Assembly: GCA_902803035.1 (NCBI GenBank)
Contig: CADCON010000005.1
Coordinates: 1 to 25,309, forward strand
Source of the DNA: an uncultured Ruminococcus sp.
GTDB taxonomy: Bacteria; Bacillota; Clostridia; Oscillospirales; Acutalibacteraceae
Direction of reading: 5' to 3'
DNA: 25,309 nucleotides
The translations under genes and the position numbers were made by a program. This document shows positions 7,706-15,296 of the stretch, piece after piece. Within the stretch, counting starts at the first letter, position 1; each line of letters starts with the position of its first letter. Under the pieces are notes generated by a model that did no database searches, was not told the origin of the DNA, and saw only the letters and a list, made by a program, of their open reading frames with translations.

Positions 7706-8910
7706 TGTACGGTATCCTCCGTTGTTGTTTTTTCGACGCGACAGTCCGCGCGTCCGTCGTTGAACCTGACGCTGATAAGATCCCCCGGGGCGATTTCTCC
7801 TGCCGACCTGACGGGAACGTCATTCCTGTATGTCACCGAATAGCCCCTCGCCAGCACCGCCAGCGGATTGAGCGCCGCCAGTCGGGAAGCGGTCTCGCGC
7901 AGATCGGATTCGCATGAAGCCAGCTTTGCGAGCAAAGCGTTATCCATGCGCGATACAGCTTCATCGAGCTGTCTGCTCTTGTTTTCGGCGAACGTCATCG
8001 GATTCCGCATACATTGCCTGCTCATGACGGAAGCGACGCGCGCTTCCCCGATTGAGATCCGGCTTTCCATCATTGAAGCCGCCCGCGCCATGAATCCGTT
8101 CAGATAATTCATCACGCCCGCGCTGTCAGGCACGGCAAGCTCCGCCGCGGCGGAAGGTGTGGGGGCGCGCAGATCGGCCACAAAATCGCTGAGGGTAAAA
8201 TCGGTTTCATGCCCCACAGCGGAGATAACGGGAATGTCGGACTGAATAATGGCATTGATCACTTCGATGCTGTTGAATGCCCACAAATCCTCCATAGAGC
8301 CTCCGCCGCGCCCGATAATCACTACGTCGCAGCGACGCTGCCGATTGACCGCATTCAAAGCGGCGGCAAGCATACGCGGGGCGTTCTCTCCCTGCACCTC
8401 GGAAGGAAATACGTCCACTTCGGCGAGCGGCCATCTTCTGCTGAGAATATTCAGAATGTCGCGTATCGCGGCTCCGGTGGGGGAGGTGATGACGGCGATC
8501 CTGCGGGGAAACTGCGGAAGGGGCTTCTTTCTGGCCGGGTCGAAATATCCCTTTTTTTCCAGAGCGTTTTTCAGCCGCTCATACTGTTCATACAGAGCGC
8601 CGACGCCGTCGGGGCGTATGCTGTCCGCGATGATCTGGTACTGCCCGGACGGTTCGTAGACGGATATCCTGCCGTGAACCAGTACGCGCATTCCGTTTTC
8701 AGGAACGAAGGTCAGCGAGCGGTTCTGCCACCTGAACATCGCGGCGGAGATAGCCGCGCCTTCATCCTTGATGGAAAAGTAACAGTGCCCCGAACTGTGC
8801 CGCTTGAAATTGGATATCTCTCCCGAAATGGTCACATCGCGCAGCAGCGTATCCCCGTCCATAAGCTTCTTGATATATTGATTGATCTGACTGACAGAAA
8901 GGACTTCCAA
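7702..8910 (-). CDS. xseA: Exodeoxyribonuclease VII large subunit
   Basis: XseA is the catalytic subunit of ExoVII, which degrades single-stranded DNA to oligonucleotides. The 402-residue protein starts with VLSVSQINQYIKKLMDGD, the family's usual opening, then an OB-fold nucleic-acid-binding domain (to about 105). The catalytic part shows ITSPTGAAIRDILNIL, IGRGGGSMEDLWAFN and SAVGHETDFTLSDFVADLRA, followed by helical sequence that holds the small subunits. The start is a TTG at 8910 with no strong Shine-Dalgarno site, only 25 nt after the preceding gene, suggesting reinitiation or low output. It overlaps xseB by 4 nt. Confidence 0.97.
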   Translation of the reverse strand: MEVLSVSQINQYIKKLMDGDTLLRDVTISGEISNFKRHSSGHCYFSIKDEGAAISAAMFRWQNRSLTFVPENGMRVLVHGRISVYEPSGQYQIIADSIRPDGVGALYEQYERLKNALEKKGYFDPARKKPLPQFPRRIAVITSPTGAAIRDILNILSRRWPLAEVDVFPSEVQGENAPRMLAAALNAVNRQRRCDVVIIGRGGGSMEDLWAFNSIEVINAIIQSDIPVISAVGHETDFTLSDFVADLRAPTPSAAAELAVPDSAGVMNYLNGFMARAASMMESRISIGEARVASVMSRQCMRNPMTFAENKSRQLDEAVSRMDNALLAKLASCESDLRETASRLAALNPLAVLARGYSVTYRNDVPVRSAGEIAPGDLISVRFNDGRADCRVEKTTTEDTVQ

Positions 8911-8935
8911 AGTGTATCACAACCCCATTGAATGA

Positions 8936-9886
8936 TTACTCTGACGGCTTTTCACTTGCGTAGGAAGCAAGCACCGCAACGCCCGCCGCGTTGTCGCAGG
9001 AATACTCCGGCGCGGCAAAGAAGGCGTTGGAATACCTGGAGGAAAGCTCCCGCTGCATCATGCGGTTGGACATAACCCCGCCCGCGTATATGATCGGAAG
9101 TTCTCCGTACTGCCGGATCAGGGCGTCGGTCATTCCGATAATGGAATTCATCACGGCCGTCAGGCAGAATCGGGCGATCTGCGGCTTTGAAGCCCCTTTT
9201 TCCATCATGGCGCGACATTTGTTTTCAATGCCTGAGAGCGAGCAGTCGCAGCCCTTCATTGACGGACGGAAGGAAAAAGATTCCTCACACTGTCCGGCAA
9301 GCTCCTCAAGGTGTTTTCCGCCGGGGAAGGGAAGCCCCATCATCACAGCCGCCCTGTCGATTGCCTGCCCCGCCTTGAGGTCAAGGGAGGAAGCAAGCAG
9401 CCGTGTGGCAAATCCTTTGCCGTTGCCGGTTGCCAGAACGGCTTCCGTCGTTCCGCCCGAAACGTGAAAAGCCAGAAATTTGCCCTTCATCAGGTCGATT
9501 CGCCCCGCGGAGTAGAGAGCGGCGGCGATATGCCCCTCCTGATGCGAGAATTCATACAGCGGCACGGAAAGCACCGCAGAGAGAATGTCCGCGGTACCGT
9601 GGCCGACGGTGAAGCAAGGCATATAGGAGCCTTCCGCCGGACGTGGACGGAAGGAAACGCCGATTGCCTCTATTCCGGCAAGTCCGCCGCATTCCGCCTT
9701 CAGTGCGGAAATCACCTGACGGAGCTGGACAGTATGGTGAAAAACGGCGTCACTCTGCCGGACCCCTTTTTCGCCGGGCTTGACGGGGAGCATCATTTTG
9801 CTTTGGAAGATTTTCCCCGCGTCTGTGTCGAACAGGGCGGCGGAAGTGGTGTAATTGCTGGTATCGATTCCGAGAATCCTGCTCAT
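8936..9886 (-). CDS. Kae1/TsaD-like protein (peptidase M22 family)
   Basis: This 316-residue ASKHA-fold protein resembles TsaD/Kae1, the tRNA t6A-forming enzyme, but belongs to the divergent Kae1-like group often found beside nusB and xseA in Clostridia. It opens with ILGIDTSNYTTSAAL. It keeps the metal-binding pair H115 and H119 (SHQEGH) and a late Asp (SCDNAAGVAVLA, D298). The SGGHT motif of true TsaD reads SGGTTE here, and DDAAGEAFD reads DLKAGQAID. The canonical t6A gene is therefore probably elsewhere, and this paralog's substrate is unknown. The start ATG overlaps the nusB stop by 4 nt. Older annotation as an O-sialoglycoprotein endopeptidase should not be taken literally. Confidence 0.88.
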   Translation of the reverse strand: MSRILGIDTSNYTTSAALFDTDAGKIFQSKMMLPVKPGEKGVRQSDAVFHHTVQLRQVISALKAECGGLAGIEAIGVSFRPRPAEGSYMPCFTVGHGTADILSAVLSVPLYEFSHQEGHIAAALYSAGRIDLMKGKFLAFHVSGGTTEAVLATGNGKGFATRLLASSLDLKAGQAIDRAAVMMGLPFPGGKHLEELAGQCEESFSFRPSMKGCDCSLSGIENKCRAMMEKGASKPQIARFCLTAVMNSIIGMTDALIRQYGELPIIYAGGVMSNRMMQRELSSRYSNAFFAAPEYSCDNAAGVAVLASYASEKPSE

Positions 9887-10326
9887 TGGGGGGTATCCTC
9901 ATTTTTGACAGGCGGCTTTACCTCGCCTGCGGAATACGCCCTGAGAAAGCCGCCCAGAACGCCGTTGACATAGCCGGATTCGTCCCTTCCGGAGAATTTC
10001 TTGGTTAGCTCCACCGCTTCGTTGATGGAAATAGCCGCGTCGAGATCCGGAACGTAAAGAATCTCATAGATGGCGAGCCTGAGAGCAGCAAGCACCACCT
10101 TGGAGAGCCTTTGGATCTTTCTTTTGACCGAATAGGCCGATATGTATCCGTCGATTTCGTCTCGGTGGTCATAAACGCCCTGAAGAAGCTTCTTTGCGTA
10201 GCCGGAAACCTCCACGTCCCTCGCGTCTCCCGCGTTGCGAAGGATATCCTGTATATCGTTGTCGTTGAATGATTTTTCAAAAATAAACTCGAATGCCTGC
10301 TGCCTTGACTCGCGTCTGTTAAGCAT
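9883..10326 (-). CDS. nusB: Transcription antitermination factor NusB
   Basis: NusB binds boxA RNA with NusE (S10) and supports rRNA antitermination. The 147-residue all-helical protein shows the family start RRESRQQAFEFIFEKSF, and in the C-terminal half VVLAALRLAIYEIL followed by ISINEAVELTKKFSGRDESGYVNGVLGGFL. GGAGGT lies 7 nt before the ATG at 10326. It is the first gene of the long minus-strand operon, directly downstream of the promoter at 10386-10415. The last codons overlap the Kae1-like gene. Confidence 0.97.
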   Translation of the reverse strand: MLNRRESRQQAFEFIFEKSFNDNDIQDILRNAGDARDVEVSGYAKKLLQGVYDHRDEIDGYISAYSVKRKIQRLSKVVLAALRLAIYEILYVPDLDAAISINEAVELTKKFSGRDESGYVNGVLGGFLRAYSAGEVKPPVKNEDTPQ

Positions 10327-10385
10327 CTGCGTTACCTCCGGTAAGTCGGATAAAGTCGATATTTACCCATTATTAATTTACCTTT

Positions 10386-10415
10386 ATTATAGCACACATG
10401 ATTCCCCATTAACAA
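10386..10415 (-). promoter_or_regulatory. SigA-type promoter of the nusB-recN operon
   Basis: On the minus strand TTGTTA (10410-10415) and TATAAT (10386-10391) are separated by 18 nt, with the nusB start about 60 nt downstream. No other good promoter was found between here and recN, which fits one long operon. Confidence 0.7.
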
Positions 10416-10437
10416 CACTTTTATGATGATTTTTATT

Positions 10438-10459
10438 TTTATTCATTTTTTATTCATTT
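10438..10459. repeat. Tandem 11-bp repeat in divergent control region
   Basis: TTTATTCATTT occurs twice in perfect head-to-tail tandem. It lies between the nusB promoter and the promoter of the small membrane protein gene that points the other way. The 11-bp period is about one DNA helical turn, so it could hold two protein monomers on one face, or act as an A/T-rich UP-like element. Confidence 0.55.
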
Positions 10460-10507
10460 ATGGATAATAGATAAATCGACGGCCGGGGATTTGAAGATTT
10501 TTTTTGC

Positions 10508-10536
10508 TTGACTTCTGCCGGAGGATTTACTATAAT
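10508..10536 (+). promoter_or_regulatory. SigA-type promoter for small membrane protein
   Basis: TTGACT (10508-10513) and TATAAT (10531-10536) are spaced by exactly 17 nt. The start codon of the next gene is at 10579, leaving a short untranslated leader of about 35 nt. Confidence 0.85.
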
Positions 10537-10578
10537 GGACTCATATATACACCATGATAACCGGGAAGTGTTTAATGA

Positions 10579-10950
10579 ATGACAAAAGCCTGTATTGCTA
10601 TTATTTTCATTGTATTGATTTCCGCCTATATCTGCGTCCGCAAGGATTACAAAAAGTTTGGCAACACCATTCTGCCCATCGCGCTGGTGCCCGCCGGCCA
10701 TATCCTGGGTACCGTCGTTCTCGTGCGTCTAATGCGGGCGGGCGGAATGCTGAAGGAAACGGCCGCGGCCATGTCGATTGTGACCGCTGTGGACGTCGCC
10801 GCCTGCGTCATAGGTTGTGTGCTTGTGATCGCCTTGTCAAAACCGCTCTTCCGAAGGAAGAGAACGCGCAGCGCTTATGTGACCGCTCTGAATGTATTCA
10901 TGGGCATTCTCACGCTGGCGCTGCTGATCAATTATTATAACGGCTTCTGA
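10579..10950 (+). CDS. Small four-helix membrane protein, unknown function
   Basis: This 123-residue protein is not a family I recognise. Four hydrophobic segments are visible: about residues 4-21, 30-53, 65-88 and 103-121. They are separated by short basic loops (RKDYKK, then FRRKRTR), which suggests a compact integral membrane protein with positive loops on the cytoplasmic side. A GGAAG site precedes the ATG by about 10 nt. The gene has its own near-consensus promoter and an intrinsic terminator, so it is a single-gene unit between the nusB operon and dgt. It looks like an intact real gene, but nothing in it or around it points to a role. Confidence 0.75.
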   Translation: MTKACIAIIFIVLISAYICVRKDYKKFGNTILPIALVPAGHILGTVVLVRLMRAGGMLKETAAAMSIVTAVDVAACVIGCVLVIALSKPLFRRKRTRSAYVTALNVFMGILTLALLINYYNGF

Positions 10951-10967
10951 TTCCCGCTTTAAGATAG

Positions 10968-11003
10968 ACCGCTTCTTTCCGGATTGGAAGAGGCGGTTTT
11001 TAT
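10968..11003 (+). terminator. Intrinsic terminator
   Basis: A GC-rich hairpin has arms ACCGCTTCTTTCC and GGAAGAGGCGGT (pairing with small imperfections) around a GGATT loop, followed by TTTTTATTT. It is 17 nt past the stop of the small membrane protein gene. Confidence 0.8.
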
Positions 11004-11063
11004 TTGTAAATAAATTGTAAACAACGCGCGGCCGAACAAGGGAAAACCCGCTTGCGTTGCGTA

Positions 11064-11091
11064 TATAATAAGTGTCAGCCCAAAAGACACT
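11064..11091 (+). promoter_or_regulatory. Candidate -10 and operator-like inverted repeat before dgt
   Basis: A TATAAT at 11064-11069 is followed at once by the perfect inverted repeat AGTGTC (11071-11076) and GACACT (11086-11091) with a 9-nt centre, covering the expected transcription start. No good -35 hexamer is found at normal spacing, so the promoter might need an activator or may not be real. Confidence 0.4.
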
Positions 11092-11131
11092 ACATAACGC
11101 TTCGGCTATTATCGCAAGGGGGGAAAATGAA

Positions 11132-12181
11132 ATGGAACCGGCGGAAGGGTTTTCGATTCTGGATGAGAATCTTGGAATCCGCGAGCAGACGGAGCTGATT
11201 GAGCGGTTCGTTCTTGCCCCGTATGCCACGCACGCCTGCGATTCGCTCGGACGTGACCGGAAGGAGCCGCCATGCAGTATGCGCACGGTGTTCCAGCGCG
11301 ACCGGGACAGGATCATTCATTGCAAGGCCTTCAGGCGGCTCAAGCATAAAACGCAGGTCTATCTCGCCCCCGGCAACGACCATTACCGCACCCGGCTGGT
11401 GCATACGCTGGAGGTGTCACAGATATCCCGCACGATTGCCCGCGCGCTCAGACTCAATGAGGATCTTACCGAAGCGATCGCGCTGGGGCATGACCTGGGG
11501 CATACGCCGTTCGGACACGCCGGCGAGAGGGTGCTGGATATCGTGCTTGCCGCGTCAGGGGGATTCCGGCATTATGAGCAGGGCGTGCGCGTGGTGGAGA
11601 AGCTGGAGAACAACGGCAGAGGCCTTAACCTGACCAAGGAGGTGCGAGACGGCATTCTCTGTCACACAAAAGGACCTGAAGCATTCACGCCGGAAGGCAG
11701 GATCATCCGGATCGCGGACAAAATCGCCTACATGAATCACGACATCGACGACAGCATCCGCGCCGGCATTCTCAGCGAGGACGATATTCCGGCGCATTTG
11801 CGGAAAATTCTGGGGACAGGCTCTTCACAGCGGATCAATAACATGATCCTCAATGTCTACCAGAACAGCCCGCAGGGGCAGATCGGGATGTCGCCGGATT
11901 TTTCCGACGCGTTCTATGAGCTTCATGCCTTCCTTTACCAGAATGTCTACAAGGGCAGCAAGGCAAAGGCGGAAGAGGGCAAAGCGGAGGACATGATCGA
12001 GTCGCTCTTCCATTACCTCTGCAATCATCCGGACAAGGTTCCGGCGGAATACCGCCAGATCATGCGCGAAGAGGGAATCAGACGCGCGGTGGCGGATTAT
12101 ATCGCCGGCATGAGCGACACCTACGCGGTGGAGCTGTACAAGGACATTTTCATTCCCAGGGGCTGGGAGGTACACTCGTAA
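11132..12181 (+). CDS. dgt: dNTP triphosphohydrolase (deoxyguanosinetriphosphatase-like)
   Basis: Dgt-type HD enzymes hydrolyse dNTPs to nucleosides plus tripolyphosphate and so adjust dNTP pools. From the preferred start the protein has 349 residues. The N-terminal signature MRTVFQRDRDRIIHCKAFRRLKHKTQV is followed by the HD metal site: H91 (RLVHTLEV), HD at 120-121 in GHDLGHTPFGHAGE, and a distal Asp in RIADKIAYMNHD. The open frame extends upstream to 11072, but ATG 11132 has AAGGGGGG exactly 8 nt before it and removes 20 unconserved residues. The gene leads dnaG and rpoD, the clostridial dgt-dnaG-rpoD cluster, and a dNTP regulator beside primase makes functional sense. Confidence 0.94.
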   Translation: MEPAEGFSILDENLGIREQTELIERFVLAPYATHACDSLGRDRKEPPCSMRTVFQRDRDRIIHCKAFRRLKHKTQVYLAPGNDHYRTRLVHTLEVSQISRTIARALRLNEDLTEAIALGHDLGHTPFGHAGERVLDIVLAASGGFRHYEQGVRVVEKLENNGRGLNLTKEVRDGILCHTKGPEAFTPEGRIIRIADKIAYMNHDIDDSIRAGILSEDDIPAHLRKILGTGSSQRINNMILNVYQNSPQGQIGMSPDFSDAFYELHAFLYQNVYKGSKAKAEEGKAEDMIESLFHYLCNHPDKVPAEYRQIMREEGIRRAVADYIAGMSDTYAVELYKDIFIPRGWEVHS

Positions 12182-12206
12182 ATTACGGAAAGGAGTTATG
12201 CATTGA

Positions 12207-13958
12207 TTGCTCCCCCCAGAATTTATCAATGAAGTGAAAGAGAAAAACGACATCACCGACGTGATAGGCGGTTATGTCACACTTAAACGAAGCGGACGCA
12301 TCTCCAAGGGGCTGTGTCCTTTTCATTCCGAAAAGACCCCGTCATTCATGGTGTACGGCGATACGTCGTCGTTTTACTGCTTCGGATGTCAGACCGGCGG
12401 TGATGTGGTCACATTCATCAGCAAGATCGAAAACCTCGATTATATCGAGGCGGTCAAATTTCTCGCCAACCGCGCCGGCATGACCCTTCCGGAGGAGGGC
12501 AGATACGACGGCCTGTCGCATATGCGTATGCGTATCAGGGAGCAGAACCGCGAGGCGGGACGATTCTTTTACCGCGCGCTCTATTCGCCGGCCGGGAAGC
12601 AGGCGCTCGCCTATTTTCATACAAGAGGGCTTACCGACGAGATCATCCGCCGCTTCGGACTGGGGTGGTCGCCCGACGGATGGGACGAGCTTGTCAGACA
12701 CCTGAACGGGCTGGGCTTCAAGCGCGATGAGATTCTCGCCGCCGATCTCGGATTCAACAATAAAAGCGGCAGGCTCACCGACAGATTCAGAAACCGGGTC
12801 ATGTTTCCCATTATCGATCTTCAGGGCAACGTCGTGGGCTTTGGCGGCAGGCGGTTCACCGAGGATGCTTTCGGCGGCAAGTATGTCAACACCGGCGACA
12901 CGCTCATCTACAAGAAGACCAACCATCTGTTCGCCATGAATCTGGCCAAGAACAGCAAGACCCGCGAGCTGATACTCTGCGAAGGCTATATGGACGTCAT
13001 CGCGCTTCATCAGGCGGGATTCACCAACGCGGTAGCGGCCCTCGGAACGGCGGTGACCCAGCCGCAGGCAAAGCTCCTGCACAGATACGCCGACCGCGTG
13101 GTTCTGTCACAGGACGGCGACGAGGCGGGGCAGAAATCCATTGCCCGCTCCATTCCCATCATGAAGGCGGAGGGTCTGGATGTGCGGGTGCTGACGCTGA
13201 CGGGCGCGAAGGATCCGGACGAATTCATACGCCGGTTCGGCCCGGAGCGTTTCAAACGCCTTCTGGAAGGCTCTTCCAATGACATAGAATACAGCCTGAC
13301 GCGCATAAGCGGCAAGTACGACATTTCCACGGACGACGGACGCCTGCATTTCCTGCGGGAGGCCTGCGAATACCTCAGCGGCCTGGGCAGTCTGGAGCGG
13401 GAGGTGTATGCCGGCAGGATTGCGGACAAGCTGCACATCGAAAAGTCTGCGGTTCTCAGTCAGGCGGCGGCTTCCGCGCGGCGGCGGGAACAGAGCGAGA
13501 AGGCGAAGGAATTCCGTGAAATGGCAAAGACGACGGCGGGCGTGGGGAGCAAGGTCAACCCCGAACGCAGCGCGAATCTCAGGGCGTCAAACGCGGAATA
13601 CGCGCTTATCAGGATGCTTTTTTCCCATCAGGAGATGATACACAGGACAGCGGAAAAGCTGCCGACGGAAGTCGTAGTAACGGACTTCGGGAGAAGGATC
13701 TATCAGGCGTTCATAGAAATGAATCAGGACGGACAGGAAATCACGGTTTCGCTTCTCTCACAGCGGTTCAGTCCGGAAGAGCTGTCCGAGATCGTCCGTG
13801 TCATCAACGGAAACGGGAATTTTGACGGGAGTGATCTTGACACGCTGATCCGGATCATCGAAACGGAGCATGAAACGCCCAAGCCTCAGGACGCCGCGAA
13901 TCTGACAGAGGACGAGCTTCTGAAACAGATGAGCCTTCTGAAAAAAAAGAAGAAATAA
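12207..13958 (+). CDS. dnaG: DNA primase DnaG
   Basis: DnaG makes RNA primers at the replication fork. The 583-residue protein is complete. The N-terminal CHC2 zinc-binding domain has C37, H40, C58 and C61. The TOPRIM core has LCEGYMDVIAL and SQDGDEAGQKS, where the residues before DGD (SQ) are more polar than the usual FYDGD. A linker leads to a C-terminal helicase-binding region from about 455. The start is a TTG at 12207 with AAGGAG 11 nt upstream, a weak arrangement, and an out-of-frame ATG CAT TGA lies between them. Weak dnaG translation is common in such operons. The gap to dgt is 25 nt, and the stop touches rpoD's possible upstream ATG (TAATG). Confidence 0.97.
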   Translation: MLPPEFINEVKEKNDITDVIGGYVTLKRSGRISKGLCPFHSEKTPSFMVYGDTSSFYCFGCQTGGDVVTFISKIENLDYIEAVKFLANRAGMTLPEEGRYDGLSHMRMRIREQNREAGRFFYRALYSPAGKQALAYFHTRGLTDEIIRRFGLGWSPDGWDELVRHLNGLGFKRDEILAADLGFNNKSGRLTDRFRNRVMFPIIDLQGNVVGFGGRRFTEDAFGGKYVNTGDTLIYKKTNHLFAMNLAKNSKTRELILCEGYMDVIALHQAGFTNAVAALGTAVTQPQAKLLHRYADRVVLSQDGDEAGQKSIARSIPIMKAEGLDVRVLTLTGAKDPDEFIRRFGPERFKRLLEGSSNDIEYSLTRISGKYDISTDDGRLHFLREACEYLSGLGSLEREVYAGRIADKLHIEKSAVLSQAAASARRREQSEKAKEFREMAKTTAGVGSKVNPERSANLRASNAEYALIRMLFSHQEMIHRTAEKLPTEVVVTDFGRRIYQAFIEMNQDGQEITVSLLSQRFSPEELSEIVRVINGNGNFDGSDLDTLIRIIETEHETPKPQDAANLTEDELLKQMSLLKKKKK

Positions 13959-14050
13959 TGTCTGAAAGACGACAGAGAAAAACGAAGGATAGAAGGACCG
14001 GGTTTACCAGTCAAAGCAAATACTCACAGCAACGAAAGGTTGAAACACAC

Positions 14051-15154
14051 ATGGCAGAAAACAACGCAAAATCAATTCTCAAGGAGCTTGCCGAGAGAGC
14101 AAGAGCAAAGGGCAGCATTTCTCATCAAGAGATTATGGACGCGCTGGCGGACGTAGACGTCAAGCCCGAAACCATCGAGAGCTTTTACATCAAACTCGAA
14201 AGCATGGAAATCGAGATCATCGAGGATGACGAGGAAGCCCTTTCCATGGAATCACTTGAGATTGTAGAGTCGGAGCGCAACGACGAAGAAACCGATTATT
14301 ACAATGATCCCGAAGCGATGGGCGTGTATGTGGAGGATCCGGTGAAGGCGTATCTCAGGGACATCGGCAAGATCAAGCTCCTTACCAACGACGAAGAGAA
14401 GGAGCTGGCGGAAAGAATTATGGCGGGGGACAAGGAAGCAAAGAAGCGTCTGAGCGAAGCCAATCTCCGACTTGTCGTCAGCATTGCCAAGAAGTACATG
14501 AACCGCGGACTTCAATTCCTCGACCTGATTCAGGAGGGAAATCTCGGACTGATCAAGGCGGTGGAAAAATTCGATCCCAGCAAGGGATTCAAGTTTTCGA
14601 CCTATGCCACATGGTGGATACGTCAGGCGATCACACGAGCCATTGCGGATCAGGCGAGAACCATCCGCATCCCTGTGCATATGGTGGAAACCATCAATAA
14701 AGTCAAGCGCGCCAAGGCGCAGCTGACCGCCGAGAATGAAAAGGAGCCGCGGCCGGAGGACATTGCGAAGCTGCTGGACATGGATGTGGAGAAGGTGCGC
14801 GAAATCATCCGCGTATCGCAGGAGCCTGTGTCGCTTGAAACCCCGATAGGCGAGGAAGAGGACAGCCACCTCGGCGATTTCATCAAGGATGAGGACCAGG
14901 CTGCGCCGGAGGATGCCGTAGGACACATGATTCTTCACGATCTGATTTCCGAAGTGCTGGATACGCTGACGGAGCGGGAAGCGGAAGTCATTCGTCTCAG
15001 ATACGGTCTGGAGGACGGCAGGTGCCACACGCTGGAGGAAGTGGGCAAGCAGTTTGACGTAACCCGCGAACGTATCAGGCAGATTGAGGTCAAGGCGATC
15101 CGCAAGCTCAAGCACGTTACACGCAGCAGCAAGCTGAAGGGATTCAATACATAA
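14051..15154 (+). CDS. rpoD: Primary RNA polymerase sigma factor RpoD/SigA
   Basis: This is a full-length group 1-type sigma-70 factor (367 residues from the preferred start). Region 1.1-like sequence at 1-60 is followed by an acidic linker. Region 1.2 begins DPVKAYLRDIGKI (96-108). Region 2 contains DLIQEGNLGLIKAVEKFDPSKGFKF, then STYATWWIRQAITRAIADQA with the -10 recognition residues Q192 and T195. Region 3 follows with IRIPVHMVETINK, and region 4 ends in the -35 helix VTRERIRQIEVKAIRKLKH. The reading frame is open from ATG 13958, which overlaps the dnaG stop and would add 31 basic residues. ATG 14051 has AAAGG 10 nt before it and aligns with the starts of both paralogs downstream, so I prefer it. 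Confidence 0.96.
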   Translation: MAENNAKSILKELAERARAKGSISHQEIMDALADVDVKPETIESFYIKLESMEIEIIEDDEEALSMESLEIVESERNDEETDYYNDPEAMGVYVEDPVKAYLRDIGKIKLLTNDEEKELAERIMAGDKEAKKRLSEANLRLVVSIAKKYMNRGLQFLDLIQEGNLGLIKAVEKFDPSKGFKFSTYATWWIRQAITRAIADQARTIRIPVHMVETINKVKRAKAQLTAENEKEPRPEDIAKLLDMDVEKVREIIRVSQEPVSLETPIGEEEDSHLGDFIKDEDQAAPEDAVGHMILHDLISEVLDTLTEREAEVIRLRYGLEDGRCHTLEEVGKQFDVTRERIRQIEVKAIRKLKHVTRSSKLKGFNT

Positions 15155-15296
15155 GCATCGCGTTTCGGGTGGGGCTGGAGTCATTTGTTTCATTATCGCC
15201 GCCGGATGGTTGTTATGTGCCCGAAAAAAACTTCAGCGCGCCGGTTGACGATCTCGCAGAATGGATTTGTGTGTCGTTTTACGGATGGAGGTAAAA

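Noticed and set aside
8936..9886. Naming this gene tsaD
   Set aside because: Several TsaD active-site motifs differ, so I kept a Kae1-like call without a symbol.
12199..12207. Mini-ORF ATG CAT TGA before dnaG as a regulatory leader peptide
   Set aside because: The ATG is only 2 nt from the AAGGAG site, too close for efficient initiation; probably chance.
14252..15193. A 313-codon minus-strand frame opposite rpoD, with a similar frame opposite the second sigma gene
   Set aside because: Both are reverse readings of conserved sigma-70 DNA and resemble each other only because the sense genes do.
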